The notes beneath the pieces were generated by a model, which was not told the DNA's origin, made no database searches, and was given only the letters and a program-made list of their open reading frames with translations. A DNA stretch of 64,000 nt from Prorocentrum cordatum (Eukaryota; Sar; Dinophyceae; Prorocentrales; Prorocentraceae), in contig CAUYUJ010001303.1 of NCBI GenBank assembly GCA_963575745.1, positions 319,399 through 383,398 of the forward strand, written 5' to 3'. Of this stretch, positions 10,691 through 21,202 are shown in pieces. The position numbers were made by a program, and so were the translations under genes. Position 1 is the first letter of the stretch, and the number at the start of each line of letters is the position of its first letter.

Positions 10691-10911
10691 TATTGGATGT
10701 GGTTCTTAAGTACGACGGGAGCAAGATAAGTGTCAGCTTTGAGTTCGCTCCCGTTTCTGCTGCGCTGCCGGTGTTGGCGGTTATCGGTCGCGCTGTCTCC
10801 GTGGCCGGCCTTGGACACTGCGCATGTCTCCTGATTGCGCATGTCTCCCTCCAGAAACATACCTCGTCAATTACGGCTTTTTTCAATGAAAAAAGTTATA
10901 AATGTAAATGT

Positions 10912-11044
10912 TTGGCGCTCCGCGCGGATCTTTCGGATCCACGCTGGACTTCCCTGAAGGCGCCTCCGGCGCCGCCCCTAGCGCGCTGCGCGCCCCTGGG
11001 AGGGGGGTCCAGCGCAGATCTAAGAAACTCGCGCGGAGCGCCAA
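10912..11044. mobile_element. GCGCTCCGCGC foldback element, copy 1
   Basis: A 133-bp nearly perfect hairpin: TTGGCGCTCCGCGCGGATC at the left and GCGCGGAGCGCCAA at the right. The arms continue inward through a GGATC...GCTGGAC block and its complement GTCCAGCGCAGATC. The loop contains GGCGCCTCCGGCGCCGCCCC. At least four related copies occur at 54269, 56704, 59253 and 60902. It has the structure of a MITE or foldback element with no coding capacity. Confidence 0.75.
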
Positions 11045-11083
11045 CAGTGTATGTTTCATGGTTTTGCCGATCAACGCGGGCCC

Positions 11084-11262
11084 CTCCTCCTCCTCCTCCT
11101 CCTCCTCCTCCTCCTCCTCCTCCTCCTCCTCCTCCTCCTCCTCCTCCTCCCTCCTCCCTCCTCCCTCCTCCCTCCTCCCTCCTCCTCCCTCCTCCCTCCT
11201 CCCTCCTCCCTCCTCCCTCCTCCCTCCTCCTCCTCCTCCTCCTCCTCCTCCTTCTCCGGGCA
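11084..11262. repeat. CTC/CTCC microsatellite
   Basis: About 180 bp of (CTC)n with CTCCCTC interruptions. It generates apparent poly-Pro, poly-Ser and poly-Leu frames on the plus strand and poly-Gly/Glu frames on the minus strand. Confidence 0.9.
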
Positions 11263-11300
11263 TCCCCGGGAAGGCTTGGAGGAGGTGGGCGCGGCGGAAA

Positions 11301-11412
11301 GCGCTGCGTCGCCGAGGCATCGGCGGCGCGGCGCCTCTCGGAGCCTTGTCTTCGCCCTTCGGACGTCGCCGATGCGTTTGCGACGCGGCGCGATCCCCTG
11401 ATCCCATCCATC
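11301..11412. repeat. Fragment of the GATGCAT palindromic family
   Basis: Contains GCCGAGGCATCGGCGGCGCG, then GTCGCCGATGCGTTTGCGA and CGGCGCGATCCCCTGATCCC, which correspond to the right half of the family described at 26741-26974. Confidence 0.55.
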
Positions 11413-11946
11413 ACCACTCACCAAGCCACCCCAACCCAACCCGAAGGCCTCGACTTGCCATCCATTTCTAGTGTGGGGGAGTCGGGGAACGTGAAAAAAC
11501 ACGTATGAAACCCGTACCCCCCCCCCAAACCCGAAATTCGGGTCTTCGGGTTGGGTTGGGGTGGTCTGGTAGGCAGTCAATCCATTGCTACCCCACCATC
11601 GGCCTGCACCTTCCGCACCTTCCGCGCGGGAGGTGCCGCCGATGCGGCCTCGGCGGTGGCCGCCGCTGCGGCCGCGGCAGCGGCCGCGGCCGCGGCGTCA
11701 TCTGCCGCACGGGCCGAGGGTGCATGTCGGGGGCACCTGGGAGGCCTCCAACCTAGGAGCCCTCCATCGCAGCACGCTGCCGCGCACCGTCGCCGCAGGG
11801 CCTCGGCGCCGCAGCGCCTTGGCGCCCCGTCTCTCGGTCTATTACTCTCTCTCTCTCTATCTCTCTTTTCGGTTGTTTGGTTTTGTTCTCTTCTTCTCAC
11901 TCGAACTGTCTCGCCCCTCTCGTTCGCTCTCTCTCTCTCTCTCTCT
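11413..11946. other. GC-rich sequence and CT microsatellite upstream of the copia LTR
   Basis: A GCC/GCG-rich tract lies at 11640-11700. From about 11843 the sequence is (CT)n-rich up to the LTR boundary. No gene is recognised. Sequence just downstream of the 3' LTR is also CT-rich, so the element may have inserted into a CT tract. Confidence 0.5.
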
Positions 11947-12147
11947 TGTCCTCTTCTTCCTCTCTTACCCCTCCCCCCTTTGTGACAAACAGGAGCACCG
12001 CAGCCATTATGGCCATGGGGCGCCCGCGCGCCGTGGAGCGTCCCGCGCCCGCTTGCTCTTGAGAGTTGGTGAAAAATGCTCTTTTTCTCTCTCTTTTCTC
12101 TCTCTCTCTCTCTTTGCTCATTGTTGTTCCGTCACCCCGATGCCTGC
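11947..12147 (+). repeat. 5' LTR of the copia element
   Basis: 201 bp starting TGTCCTCTTCTTCC and ending GATGCCTGC. It aligns along its whole length with 21203-21376. The main difference is an extra CT expansion of about 27 bp at 12074-12110. The likely gag ATG (12140) is inside the last 8 bp of the LTR, an arrangement also known in yeast Ty1. No obvious primer-binding site follows. Confidence 0.75.
11997..12018 (+). other. Spliced-leader-like sequence inside the 5' LTR
   Basis: ACCGCAGCCATTATGGC agrees with the first 17 bases of the A-form dinoflagellate spliced leader at 15 positions. The match then fades. The same sequence is present in the 3' LTR at 21253. Confidence 0.45.
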
Positions 12148-13327
12148 TGACAATTGTAAGCGGAGCGTGGACGAGGCCGCGACGGGTGATGAGACTGTAG
12201 AATCGCCAAGTCGTGAGGGCGGCCGAGAGGCGCGAGGTGCTCGCGGTCAGGGCGCTCATGACGACCCGTGGGAGACCGCTTCGGCGCCGAAGAAGGGCGA
12301 GGGCGATGCGGCTGCAGACGGCCAGCGAAACCCTTGGGCCTGTTGGAAAGCTGATTGGTGGCAGTCTGCTTCCTGGTGGGGCGCAAGCGGAGACTGGGGG
12401 AAGTCGACGTTGGAAGAGACCAATCGCGATTGTTCGGCAATTCCTGCGCTTCACTGGTTAGAGCACCTCGATTTGTACATCTCTAGTTTGTCCTCTTGGA
12501 ACGCTAGAACGGGTCTCGAGACGCCGACGAGGGCCGGCCGGGGTTATCGAGACCTTCCCCATAGACTTCCAAGCCAAATTCAGAGCAATTCGACATCAGT
12601 GTGACGACGAGGACGGATTGCAGAGAGTGGTTGATCAGTTGAGGCTTCTCAATCGAGAGCGCCCCGGGGACAAGGAGCGCGAGGCGCGCAACGAGGCGCT
12701 TTTCGACTACGCTATCAAGGAGGGCGAGACGCTGACCGACTACGCGGTGAGAAGGGACTGGCATATTGCGGCCGCGGAGCGTTTCGGGTTCACGCTGCCG
12801 GACACGGCGAAGGCCAGATACTACGAGGAAGGAGCTAACCTCGCGTTTCAGATGGCCGTCAACCTTCGGACGTTTATGGGCGGCGAGAAGAGCATCGAGG
12901 CCGCGTGGTCCGCTCTGCTGGAATTGGGCATAGCCGAGAAGCCGACGCGCCTAAGCAGCAGTCGACCGGACAGCCGAGGACCTTCGCGACGACGATCAGA
13001 GAGGATGACGAGTACGAGCGTCAGGCGTGCGACGACGGAGAGTGTTTCGGCCTTTTCGAGACGGGCTTTGATGAAGACGAGCTGGCCACGATTATGGCTT
13101 CGCTCGACTCGCGAGATCTCTTGGTGGAACACATCGTTGACATGTTTGCAGAAGTTACTCAACCTCGCAAGCGAAAGACATGGCGAGGAGCAAGGCCGAT
13201 GAAGACTGCCAAGAGAGTGGGTCGGGGCTTCTTCGACCATCGGAAGCAGGGCACTAGAAAGGTCACGCGCGATGATTTCCAAGAGAGATCGAGATGTTCC
13301 AACTGCGGTGAGAAGGGGGTCGCCTGA
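12140..13327 (+). pseudogene. copia gag (capsid and zinc knuckle), frameshifted
   Basis: Gag packages the element RNA into virus-like particles. The opening frame starts at ATG 12140 (MPADNCKRSVDEAATG) and runs to a stop at 12604. A neighbouring frame then carries the capsid-like part: an IETFPIDFQAKFRAI segment near 12550, LFDYAIKEGETLTDYAVRRD near 12700, and a helical segment up to about 12950. The first frame resumes with an acidic, then basic region and ends in a nucleic-acid-binding knuckle start, CSNCGEKG, at about 13297. The His and last Cys of the CCHC knuckle are not in frame. At least two frameshifts are needed, so this copy is inactive. Confidence 0.75.
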
Positions 13328-13558
13328 GAGTAGAAGCAGTTCGACCGACTCAAGATCGGAAGCCCAGCCAGTCGTTCTATTTCACGTTGGACCAGGATCC
13401 AGGCGTTCACTCCAGCTGCTCCTAGGCGGTCTTGGTAGACGGGCGGCGAGGTGCGCCCCCTCGGAGCTGAGTCATACACAGCTCTCGGTTTCGACCCAGG
13501 CCGGGGCCGGGCGGGCCAGGATCAGGGTTTGCTGCTGGGCGCCGCCACCCTGTAGGAC

Positions 13559-14077
13559 ATGGGCGTGCACGCGCTCGTAGGCACTGCTGCTGGGCAGGCC
13601 CTGGCGGGCGCGCCGGACGTGGATCGCGCGGAGCAGGTGTTCGAGAAATTGGGCATCGTGGTTCACCTCGTTCGCGACGGTGACAAGTTGCCAGCCGTCA
13701 ACGGAGTCGGCGGAAAGGCGAAGCCAGTGGGGCGAGCCATCGTACATGTGTCTCTGCACGGCTGCGGCGTGATGGAGTGTCTCATGCTGCCGCATCCTTG
13801 TCCACCTCTGTCCCCAGCTCGGTTCTCGGAGTTCTTGCGTTCCGTGACCGACCTGAGGGCCGACGAGATGACGATGGGCTCTGAGGACGCACGGCGCACG
13901 GTCGATTTATTGAGACTTCCATCGGGGCACCGAGCAGCGTCCACGGCGGGCTGCAAGCCGTCGGAGTTCGAGCTCGACGGCGAGTTATCCGCCAAGCTCC
14001 CCTCTTTCGTCAAGGAGCCTACCGGAGCATGGGTAGAGCCAAGCGCTCCAGGGCTGCCGCTGGTCAGTCTCAGGTAG
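13559..14077 (+). pseudogene. copia aspartic protease with catalytic Asp changed to Gly
   Basis: The retropepsin-like domain would cleave the Gag-Pol polyprotein. The frame has ALVGTAAGQALAGAPD near its start where the family has a D-T/S-A/G catalytic motif. The Asp position is GGC (Gly) at 13580-13582. Downstream are the flap-like NGVGGKAKP segment (about 13697) and a CGVMECLMLPHPCPP strand region. The end, LPSGHRAAS, is a conserved post-protease segment of these elements. The loss of the catalytic Asp predicts no protease activity. Confidence 0.7.
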
Positions 14078-17000
14078 CGTTCTTCGACGAGTGCACGCGA
14101 GGCCGCGTCGAGAGGCCTTCTCGTTCGCCGAGGCCGAGGCGCCTCCGAAGGAGGCCTTCCAGTCGATGTGAGTCAGACTGGTCAGGGCAACATCGCCTGC
14201 CAATACCTGGACGACGCGGGCGGCAGCTGCCAGGCCTGTGTCTGCGACTGGGGGCGCGGCGCGCCTGTCGCGAAGATCAAGTTCGAGGGGCGCAGGGTCG
14301 GGTGCGCGGAGTTCCAAATCGTGGGATCTCCTAAGGACTCGGGCGCTTGGGGGGGTGATTGCAGTGAGGGAAGGGGTGTTTTGCTCAGCAGCTTCCATCC
14401 TCGCCCCCTTCTCCCCCCTCCAGCCTTTCAGGACAGCGGGGGCCTCAGTTGGGGACCTTTCGGGGCTCTGGAACTAGTCCGCCCTCCGCGGGGCATCCCG
14501 GCTCAAGCTTCGGCAGCAGCCTGCTACTTGCACCAGCTTCCGGTCGATCGGACTGACGGCCAACTCTTGGCTACTGCTCAACCTCGGCCCGGGCGCGAAG
14601 CTCGAGATGCCAGCGGGCCAGAATATCAGGGTGATCAAGAGCAGGATCGATCGTTCGCTGAGGGACCTGGGAGCAGCTACGCAGCTACGCCCAAGTGTCT
14701 TCGCGACGATCGCGATCCGGATCTCGACGCGATCCCGGAGTCGGAGGACATGGGGGCGGACGACTCGGAGCTTGCAGCGAACTTGGGCCAGACGCCGGAT
14801 CCCCGGGTCGTTTGGGAGCTCCAGATGACCTGCGAGGAGGAGGAGATGACCGCGGCGGAGAAGGAGCTGTTCCTGGAAGGGGGATTCATCCTCAACCCGC
14901 TGGCTCGGGTCTGGCGCAAGTGGGCGATCAAGCTGATGGTCTCTCTGCGCGCGCTGACGACGACGCGTCTGCTCGCGGCGGTGGCGCCCGGGCGGACCTT
15001 CGGCAAGGGGCTCGGCGTGAAGGGCGAGGGCGGCCAGGCGAGCTGCTCTCGCCCGCTTTCGGCTCGCTGGAAAGGCGGGAACAAGTGCGGGTGCTACTCG
15101 AAGTGCCGCGCGCGCTCCGAGAGGCTGTCGTTCGTTCGGAAGACGAAGGAGGAGATCGAGGAGACTCGCGCCAAGGCCGCGGCGCCGCAGGAGGAGCGCC
15201 GCAACAGGCACCGCATGAAGGACGAGCCTCCAGCGGGGATGGCCGAGCCAGTCGAGCCTCTTCCGGCGCCGAAGTATCTTCGTTTCAAGGTTCCGCCAGC
15301 CTACGCGGCGCACATGGCCACGAGCCCGGCGAAGCATTCACTTACAACGGCTCGGACATCCGCTCCAGCATCCAAGACGGAGACCTCGAAGAAGGAGAGC
15401 GGCTCCGGCAGCGGCGGGGGCGCGGGCAGCCGCGCGGGCGAGATCAAGCAGAGTTTCGAGCCCATGCAGTGGATGATGGTGGAGGACCGCAAGGAGCGTG
15501 CTCAGCAGATGGACGTCCTGGTCGAGGTGGTGAAGAGCCTTGGGGCGATTTGCCTGGCGGCTGCTCCCGAGGCGCGAGCGACCTTCGGCCCGGCGCGTCC
15601 GCCGAGGACGCCGCTCGACCGCAGCAGGCGCTTGCAGTTGCCAGCCTGCCGCCAGCAGCAAAGACGAGGGCACCTGCTCAGGCGCCCGCTCTCGCTCGGC
15701 CAGACCGTTGCGAGAGGTCGGCAAGCGAGGCTAACGAGGAAAGAAAGGAGCCCCTCCCCTCATCTCCACCCTCCTCCAGCATTCCATCTTCTTCCATTTA
15801 CCTTTCGCCCGAGAGCCCGGCTCCGGCCAAGATCCTTGCTCGCCTTCCCGAGGCTGGATCATCAGGCCGCTGGATCTCCGAGAGCTTCGAAACGGCCCTC
15901 AGGGATGCGGTGAGGCCGGCCGGTACTCGAGCTCCTCGCGCCCCCTCGGGCGGGCGTTTGGAGCGCGGAGACTGGCGGGCGCGACCAGCTCGAGCAGGTC
16001 TGTCAGGCCATGAACTGGTCGTCTAGGGAACTCAGCACTGAGAAAAAAAAAAAGACCACCTGGGCGGTCCAGTTGGCTCTCGGGTGTTCCGGGGATCTGG
16101 GGTCAGGCCACGCGCTGCTATGCTTTGCTAGGGTCAGGGCCGTGAGCTCGGGCAAGGTTCTGGTCGACGACCTCTGCGCCTCGCTCTCGCTTTTGTCACT
16201 CGCGGCGGCGCCATGGGTGGGATGTCGGCCGCTTTCTTGGATATCGCGGCCTCGGAGCACCAGGCGGGGGGCTCAGAAGCGCCCGATCTTAGAAAATACG
16301 ACGAGTTGGACCAGGCCATTCGGATTGCCCAGGCCGGATTCGACCAGGTCCGGGCCCCAGATGCCGCCCTTAGCTAGCGGGTCTTCGTCGACCGCTTCGC
16401 GGACTCCGGGCGGGGCAGCGTTGTTTCCCATCCCACCGTGCCTCGAAAAGTTCGCAGGGGGGCTCTCCCCCAGGTCCTCGAGGGCTCAGGCATTCGACGA
16501 ATTAAACGACGAGCTCGAAGGGAACTTCGGCGAGCCCTACAGAAGCTAGGACTTACCCCTTGCATGGAGTTGTTCTCGGCCCGAGGGCCAGAGCTTAAAC
16601 GCAGGGGCTTCCTCGCATCGCTTTCTCTGAACATCAGGGGTGATCTTGATTTCCGGGGGGCTTCCGATCGCCGAAGGCCTTGGGAAGTTCTGAAAAGGGA
16701 CTGCCCTCTGATGGCGCTGGCGCCACCTCCGTGCGCTGTTTGCAGCCAGGCCAGGGCGACTACGGACCAGATGGATCCGGTAGAGCGGGCTCGTGCCGAG
16801 CAGGCGGCTCGCCTCTGCGTGTCTATGTGCGTGCAGGTGGCAGAGTGCCAGATCCGCCACGGTCTGGGCTTTTTTGATTGAGCACCCTCTCGCGGCTAGC
16901 AGCTGGCAGCTCGAGGGGCTTCAGAAGCTCGCCTCCCTTTCAGGAGTGCGCTATGTGGACGTGGATCAGTGCGCCTTCGGTCTGTCGGTGGCGCTGGGGG

Positions 17001-17086
17001 CCCTCTCAAAAAAGCCGACCAGACTTTTGTCAAAGCCTTGAGTTCTTGCATGAGTGCTCTCGTCGACGCACAGGGGACCATGAGCA
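14078..17086 (+). pseudogene. copia pol inter-domain region between protease and integrase
   Basis: A 581-codon plus-strand frame (14168-15913) continues in the main element frame. It contains acidic and basic low-homology sequence, a KTKEEIEETRAKAAA helical segment near 15150 and a SFEPMQWMMVEDRKERAQQM helix near 15460, which could form a coiled coil. Minus-strand frames here are shadows. From 15914 to 17086 frames are short and shifting, with a run of ten A at 16042-16051. No enzyme domain is visible in this 3-kb spacer, which is long for a copia element. Confidence 0.5.
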
Positions 17087-18091
17087 TTGTCAGTTGGTGG
17101 GAGGTGCCAGGGCTCGAGCGGCCGCCCCCACCAATTGGCCGGCAGTAGGCTTCTGTTCGAGCCAGCCGGCGAGGGCGCTTCCTTCCCGGCGGCCGAGGGC
17201 CCAGTCCAGGTGGGCTCTGACTCGGACGTCGAAGAGCCCTCTCAGCAGCCTCATTCCTCCCCCCCCACCTCCTCAATTCTTCCGGAAGAGCCCGGGGCCC
17301 TGGATGACCTCGCTCCCGCGGAGAAGGGGCCGGACCCTTCCAAGCCGCAGGTCGACGCTGAGGGTCAAAACGAGGTCCACCGTCTGCATGTGAATCTGGG
17401 GCATCCCCGAGAGGGGGAGTTCGTTCGGGCGCTGAAAGTGGCTGAGGTCAAGGACGAGGTGGTCAGGTGGGTCGCTAGGTGCTCTCAGTGTCCTCAGTGC
17501 TACGGTCAGTCTCGTCCGCACTGGCGACGCCGCGCCCAGCTTCCTCGGACTTATCGTTCCAACGAACTGATAGCTGTAAATATTTGTCATGCGTGCGCCT
17601 TTAACGTCAACCTTTTGACCATGGTTCCAACTACCAGTGCTGTACTGCATTGAAAGATTCGACGGCTAATCAGGTGGTCCGGACTCGTCCGAGCTTGGAT
17701 TCGCCCTATGGGCATCCCAGAGATTGCGATGTCAGACGGGGGTTCGAAATTCGAGGCAGGTGTTTTGAAGGGACTTGAGAATCTTGGAGTGTACCACCAC
17801 GTGTGCGACGCGGAGAGCCCTCATCAAAATGGAAGATGTGAACGCCACGGGGGCCTCGTTAAGACGGCCCTTGCCAAGGCCATGTCGGCCGCCTCGGTCA
17901 AGGCCCAGGACGAGCTCGAATATCTGTTCTGTGCGGTTGTCTCAGCGAGGAATCGTTTCACCCATCGAGGCGGCTACTCCCCGTATCAAATGGTTTTCAT
18001 GGGGATCTCAGGATGCCTCCAATTCTGTGGTCAGATGACGCCGTGGACGACTAGGCGTCCACGACCTGGTGCGAGGCCCCAGAGATTGTGA
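17087..18091 (+). pseudogene. copia integrase (zinc-binding domain and DDE core), one stop
   Basis: Integrase inserts the cDNA into the host genome. The N-terminal H2C2 finger is seen as HVNLGH (about 17387) followed by CSQCPQC (about 17480). The catalytic core follows in the same frame. The expected first Asp is AAT (Asn) at 17579-17581 in IAVNICHA. The second Asp is at 17735 in MSDGGSKFE, and the Glu is 35 residues later (17840) in HQNGRCERHGG. A TAG at 17651-17653 interrupts the core. Frame 2 is otherwise open for about 1 kb, so decay is recent relative to other parts. Confidence 0.8.
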
Positions 18092-19640
18092 GAATACCGC
18101 GTCGGCGTTCGCTCGGAAGCATTTCCGGGGGGAGGAAGCAAAAAGGGCCGCGGCGTCTCTCGAGGTGACTGAGCGGCTCAAGCATGCCGCCAAGGCCGGG
18201 AAACATGCCATATTGTTTCCTCTCCTGGGCCGTGGGTTTACATTTGGAGGAAGCCTAGCGCCAGCGCCAAGACCGGGGAGGGCACGAAAGCCAGGGTGCT
18301 GTGGTACCGCAGCGAGGGTTGCGATGCGCACGCGCCTGCTCAAGTGCTCATGTGATCAAGTTAGACGCGCTGCCCAGGATTGGGCTCAAGGAGCGGAGCT
18401 CCTTGATTGCCGTGCTCTCTCCAGTCTGAGGTCTGACCTGAAATCCGTCGGGCCGCGTTGGAGCAGTGGATGTTGGGGGCGAGGGGCCACCCCCACCGAA
18501 GGGCCTGGGACATCTTAAGGGGCCGGATCGTGCGTCTTTCGCCCCGCCTTTTCCAGTGACCGAGGCCGGTGCCCCCCGTGTCTCGCCGGACCCCGAGCCT
18601 CTGGCCCCGCTTGAGCCGCTCCCGGAGATGGCAGATCGCCAGACCACCACCGGCGGAGACACAGCCTCTCAGCCGAGCCGCGTGCCTTCGACTGCCGGCA
18701 CGAATGCGGGCAGGATTCTCGGCTCGTCTGCCTCTCAGCCTATCCATCCCGCTCCTCCTGTTTTGCCTCCTGCCTCCTTCGTCCCCCCCCTCGCCCCTTC
18801 TTCCCCAGCCCCCTCGCCCCTTCTTCATCCGCCTCATCGGGTGAGTCAGGAGCGTTCCCCGACCCCGCCTCCTTCCGACACTTCTGAGGTCGCGCCTCCT
18901 CCACAGCAGCGACTTCGGCCGACGCCCGTTCAGGCCGTAGTCGGCCCGGGCCAGCAGTCGCATGATTCAAGTGCGCGAGTCTATGTCGGACCGGCTCGTG
19001 CGGGACGCCCCGCTTTGCGTGGCGTGGGAGCGGGCAGCCCGCCCTTTGGCCCCTGGCTCTCAAGATCCCCCCCAGGCCCCGATCGAGGTCTCCGGCCCGA
19101 GCTGAGGCCCGAGATCATGCCGAGGGGTTTGATCCGAACGCCAGAACTTGGCATGCTGATATCGACGAAGAGGACGAGCAAGATGACGAGTTGTGGCAGG
19201 AGCTTTGTGGCTGGCACGGCTGGGGCGCCTCCTCCTAGGAAGCCCTCCCTGCCAGCTCTAGCTTTACCTCCTCCACCTCTTCCGACTGCAAGTGCGGCGC
19301 GCCTCCAGCCCGTCGAGGCGCGGAGGTCAGTTTGAAGAATTCAACGACGGAAGAGCGTCATCTTTTCGATTTTTCTGACGCCAAGGAGTAGCGGGCGATC
19401 GTCAGCTCGGGCGCCGTGCGAGTTGTCCCCCTTTCGGCGGCTCAGCTGATCCAGCGGAGGTGCCCGGGCAGAATACTGGGGTCGCGCATGGCTCGTAGGT
19501 TCATGCCCGAAGAGGGCGCGGGGGTGGCCCCAGAGGCCAAGTCGAGGTCGCGCGCTCAGGGCCACCGAGATCCAGATCGGGGGGGGTCAAGTCTATGCCC
19601 CCACCCCACAAGCAGAGAGTCTCACGCTGACTCTACAAGC
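18092..19640 (+). pseudogene. copia integrase C-terminal part and Pro-rich linker to RT
   Basis: The segment 18069-18518 reads EVTERLKHAAKAGKH and later SCDQVRRAAQDW, resembling the post-DDE region of dinoflagellate copia polyproteins. It is followed to 19335 by a 290-codon Pro/Ser-rich frame, a linker commonly placed between integrase and RT. Stops and shifts occur at 18518 and again in 19340-19640. Confidence 0.55.
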
Positions 19641-20395
19641 GATCGCGTCGCTAGGTTGGCGCTCGAGGTAGCAGATGCCCGAAATTCTCCTCGTCAATTA
19701 ATCGCTTGCGGCGCCCCCTTGGCGCCATTTACTGCGAGCCATGCCGAGGCCTCCATCTTGCCCCGGGTGAGCGCGCTGAGCTGGTGGCTCCCGTGTGCGG
19801 CCTCAGTGATGCACCGCCGCTATGGAAACGAACGGTCGCTGAGTTCTCATCTCAATATGGTTTCGAACAGTCTCTTTTGGAGCCCTGTTCGCGGGTGAAA
19901 CGATCTAAGCAGGGCCCCCCAGGCAATGCGCCTCATAGAAGCCGATGATTTGATCATTGCGGCTCGTCCCCGGGGGGGGGGGGGGGGGGGGGGGGGCGCC
20001 GCGGTTTTCGTTCCCGCTTGCAGTCTCGATGTTATTTCGGCAAATGGAAAACGGCTGAGACTGGTTTCGCAGGTAGGCATCTGAGGCAGGTATTGGGAGG
20101 AAAGATCCTGGTGGACCAGGCGAAGTACATCTTGGAGCAGCTGGCGCCTATGAAATTGGACAATCATTGGCGCGCCGATCCCAGCTCTCGTGTCACCAGC
20201 GATGGGATTAAGGGGCAAAAACGACGGTCGCCCAAATCCAATGGTTGGGGGGGGGGACCCGCCCGGACGTCGCTGGGGGGGGGTCTCGCTTCAGTCTGCC
20301 GTCCTTCCCGCCCCCGCAGTGGAGGGCGCTTTTTTTTTGGTCTCGAGATAGCGCGGCACCTGAAAGAGACTGCGTCACAGCATATCGCAGCGTAG
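19641..20395 (+). pseudogene. copia reverse transcriptase, broken
   Basis: The RT would copy element RNA into cDNA. The frame 19706-19948 reads PLGAIYCEP...ERAELVAPVCGLSDAPPLW, followed by FEQSLLEPC, matching the copia RT segment between motifs B and C (PxGLSxAPxxW). A shift reaches the active-site motif ADDLIIAA, with Asp codons at 19944 and 19947. A homopolymer of 25 G follows. RT resumes at 20018 with FAGRHLRQVLGGKILVD and the thumb-like AKYILEQLAP. At least two frameshifts are present. Confidence 0.75.
19972..19996 (+). repeat. G25 homopolymer inside the RT
   Basis: Twenty-five consecutive G sit 23 bp after the RT active-site codons. Its length changes the reading frame, and it is a place where sequencing or assembly error is likely. 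Confidence 0.9.
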
Positions 20396-20410
20396 CCTCT
20401 CGAACCCACT

Positions 20411-21049
20411 TTGCTCACGTTCGCCGCGATTTCGGGCGCCGGGGGGCCAGGGTCTGCCAGGCGCGATGGGGCTCAGGGGGCTTTCCTCGTCATCGCGGCG
20501 GATTCGGAGATCCCCGGGGACCGCAGAGCCAGATCGCCCCTCCTGGCCTGGAGGTCTGCGCGTTTAAGGGGGGCGGTTCCGTCGACGAGAGCTGCTGAGA
20601 CCCTGAGTTTACCAGGGGCGCTCGCGGAAGCGCAGTGGCTCCAGGCGTTCTGGGGAGATTTGATTTTCGCCCACGTCTGTTGCCCCGACTGGCATTTGGG
20701 GTCGGCTCCGTTTTCGGTCGTCCTGAGCTTGCTCAGGATGTGTCATCTCTGTCGACCGCCGGTGCGAAGCGCGTCTTCGACACTCTCAGTAAGAACAGTG
20801 TCGAACAGTGCCGGCTCGAGACAGGGTCACCGTACGGCGATCGAACATGCGGTAGTTCGGGATGCTATGTGCGGTATAGGCCCACAGATACGATGGGTCC
20901 CCCATGGACGCATGGCTGCTGGTGCGTTGACAAAAGCAGATCCCGGACGGAGTACCCTGGCCTTGACGGGCCTCCTATGCCCCGGACTTCTCTGTTTGAT
21001 TGACGACGACAGGTATCGTTGGCAGAGGGCCCTTAAAAGTTTTTGTTGA
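20411..21049 (+). pseudogene. copia RNase H domain
   Basis: A 212-codon frame that would degrade the RNA strand during reverse transcription. It contains ARSPLLAWRSARLRGAVPST, RAAETLSLPGALAEAQWL (the catalytic Glu region), and near the end GPQIRWVPHGRMAAGALTK, the conserved WVP...A..LTK terminus of copia RNase H. The frame ends at TGA 21047-21049, about 150 bp before the 3' LTR. The start is uncertain, since the expected first Asp lies upstream of this frame. Confidence 0.8.
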
Positions 21050-21202
21050 CATCCCGCCCGAGAAAGGCGTCTCGTCGAGAGCTGGAGAGGGAAGGGGAGG
21101 AGCGTCGTCGCGAGGAGTTGGTGGGCTTCGGGCTAGCCAGGTCTCCACGGGGGGTTGACGATGTTTCAGGACTCCTGTCTGTCCCAGTGAAAGTGGTCCC
21201 GG

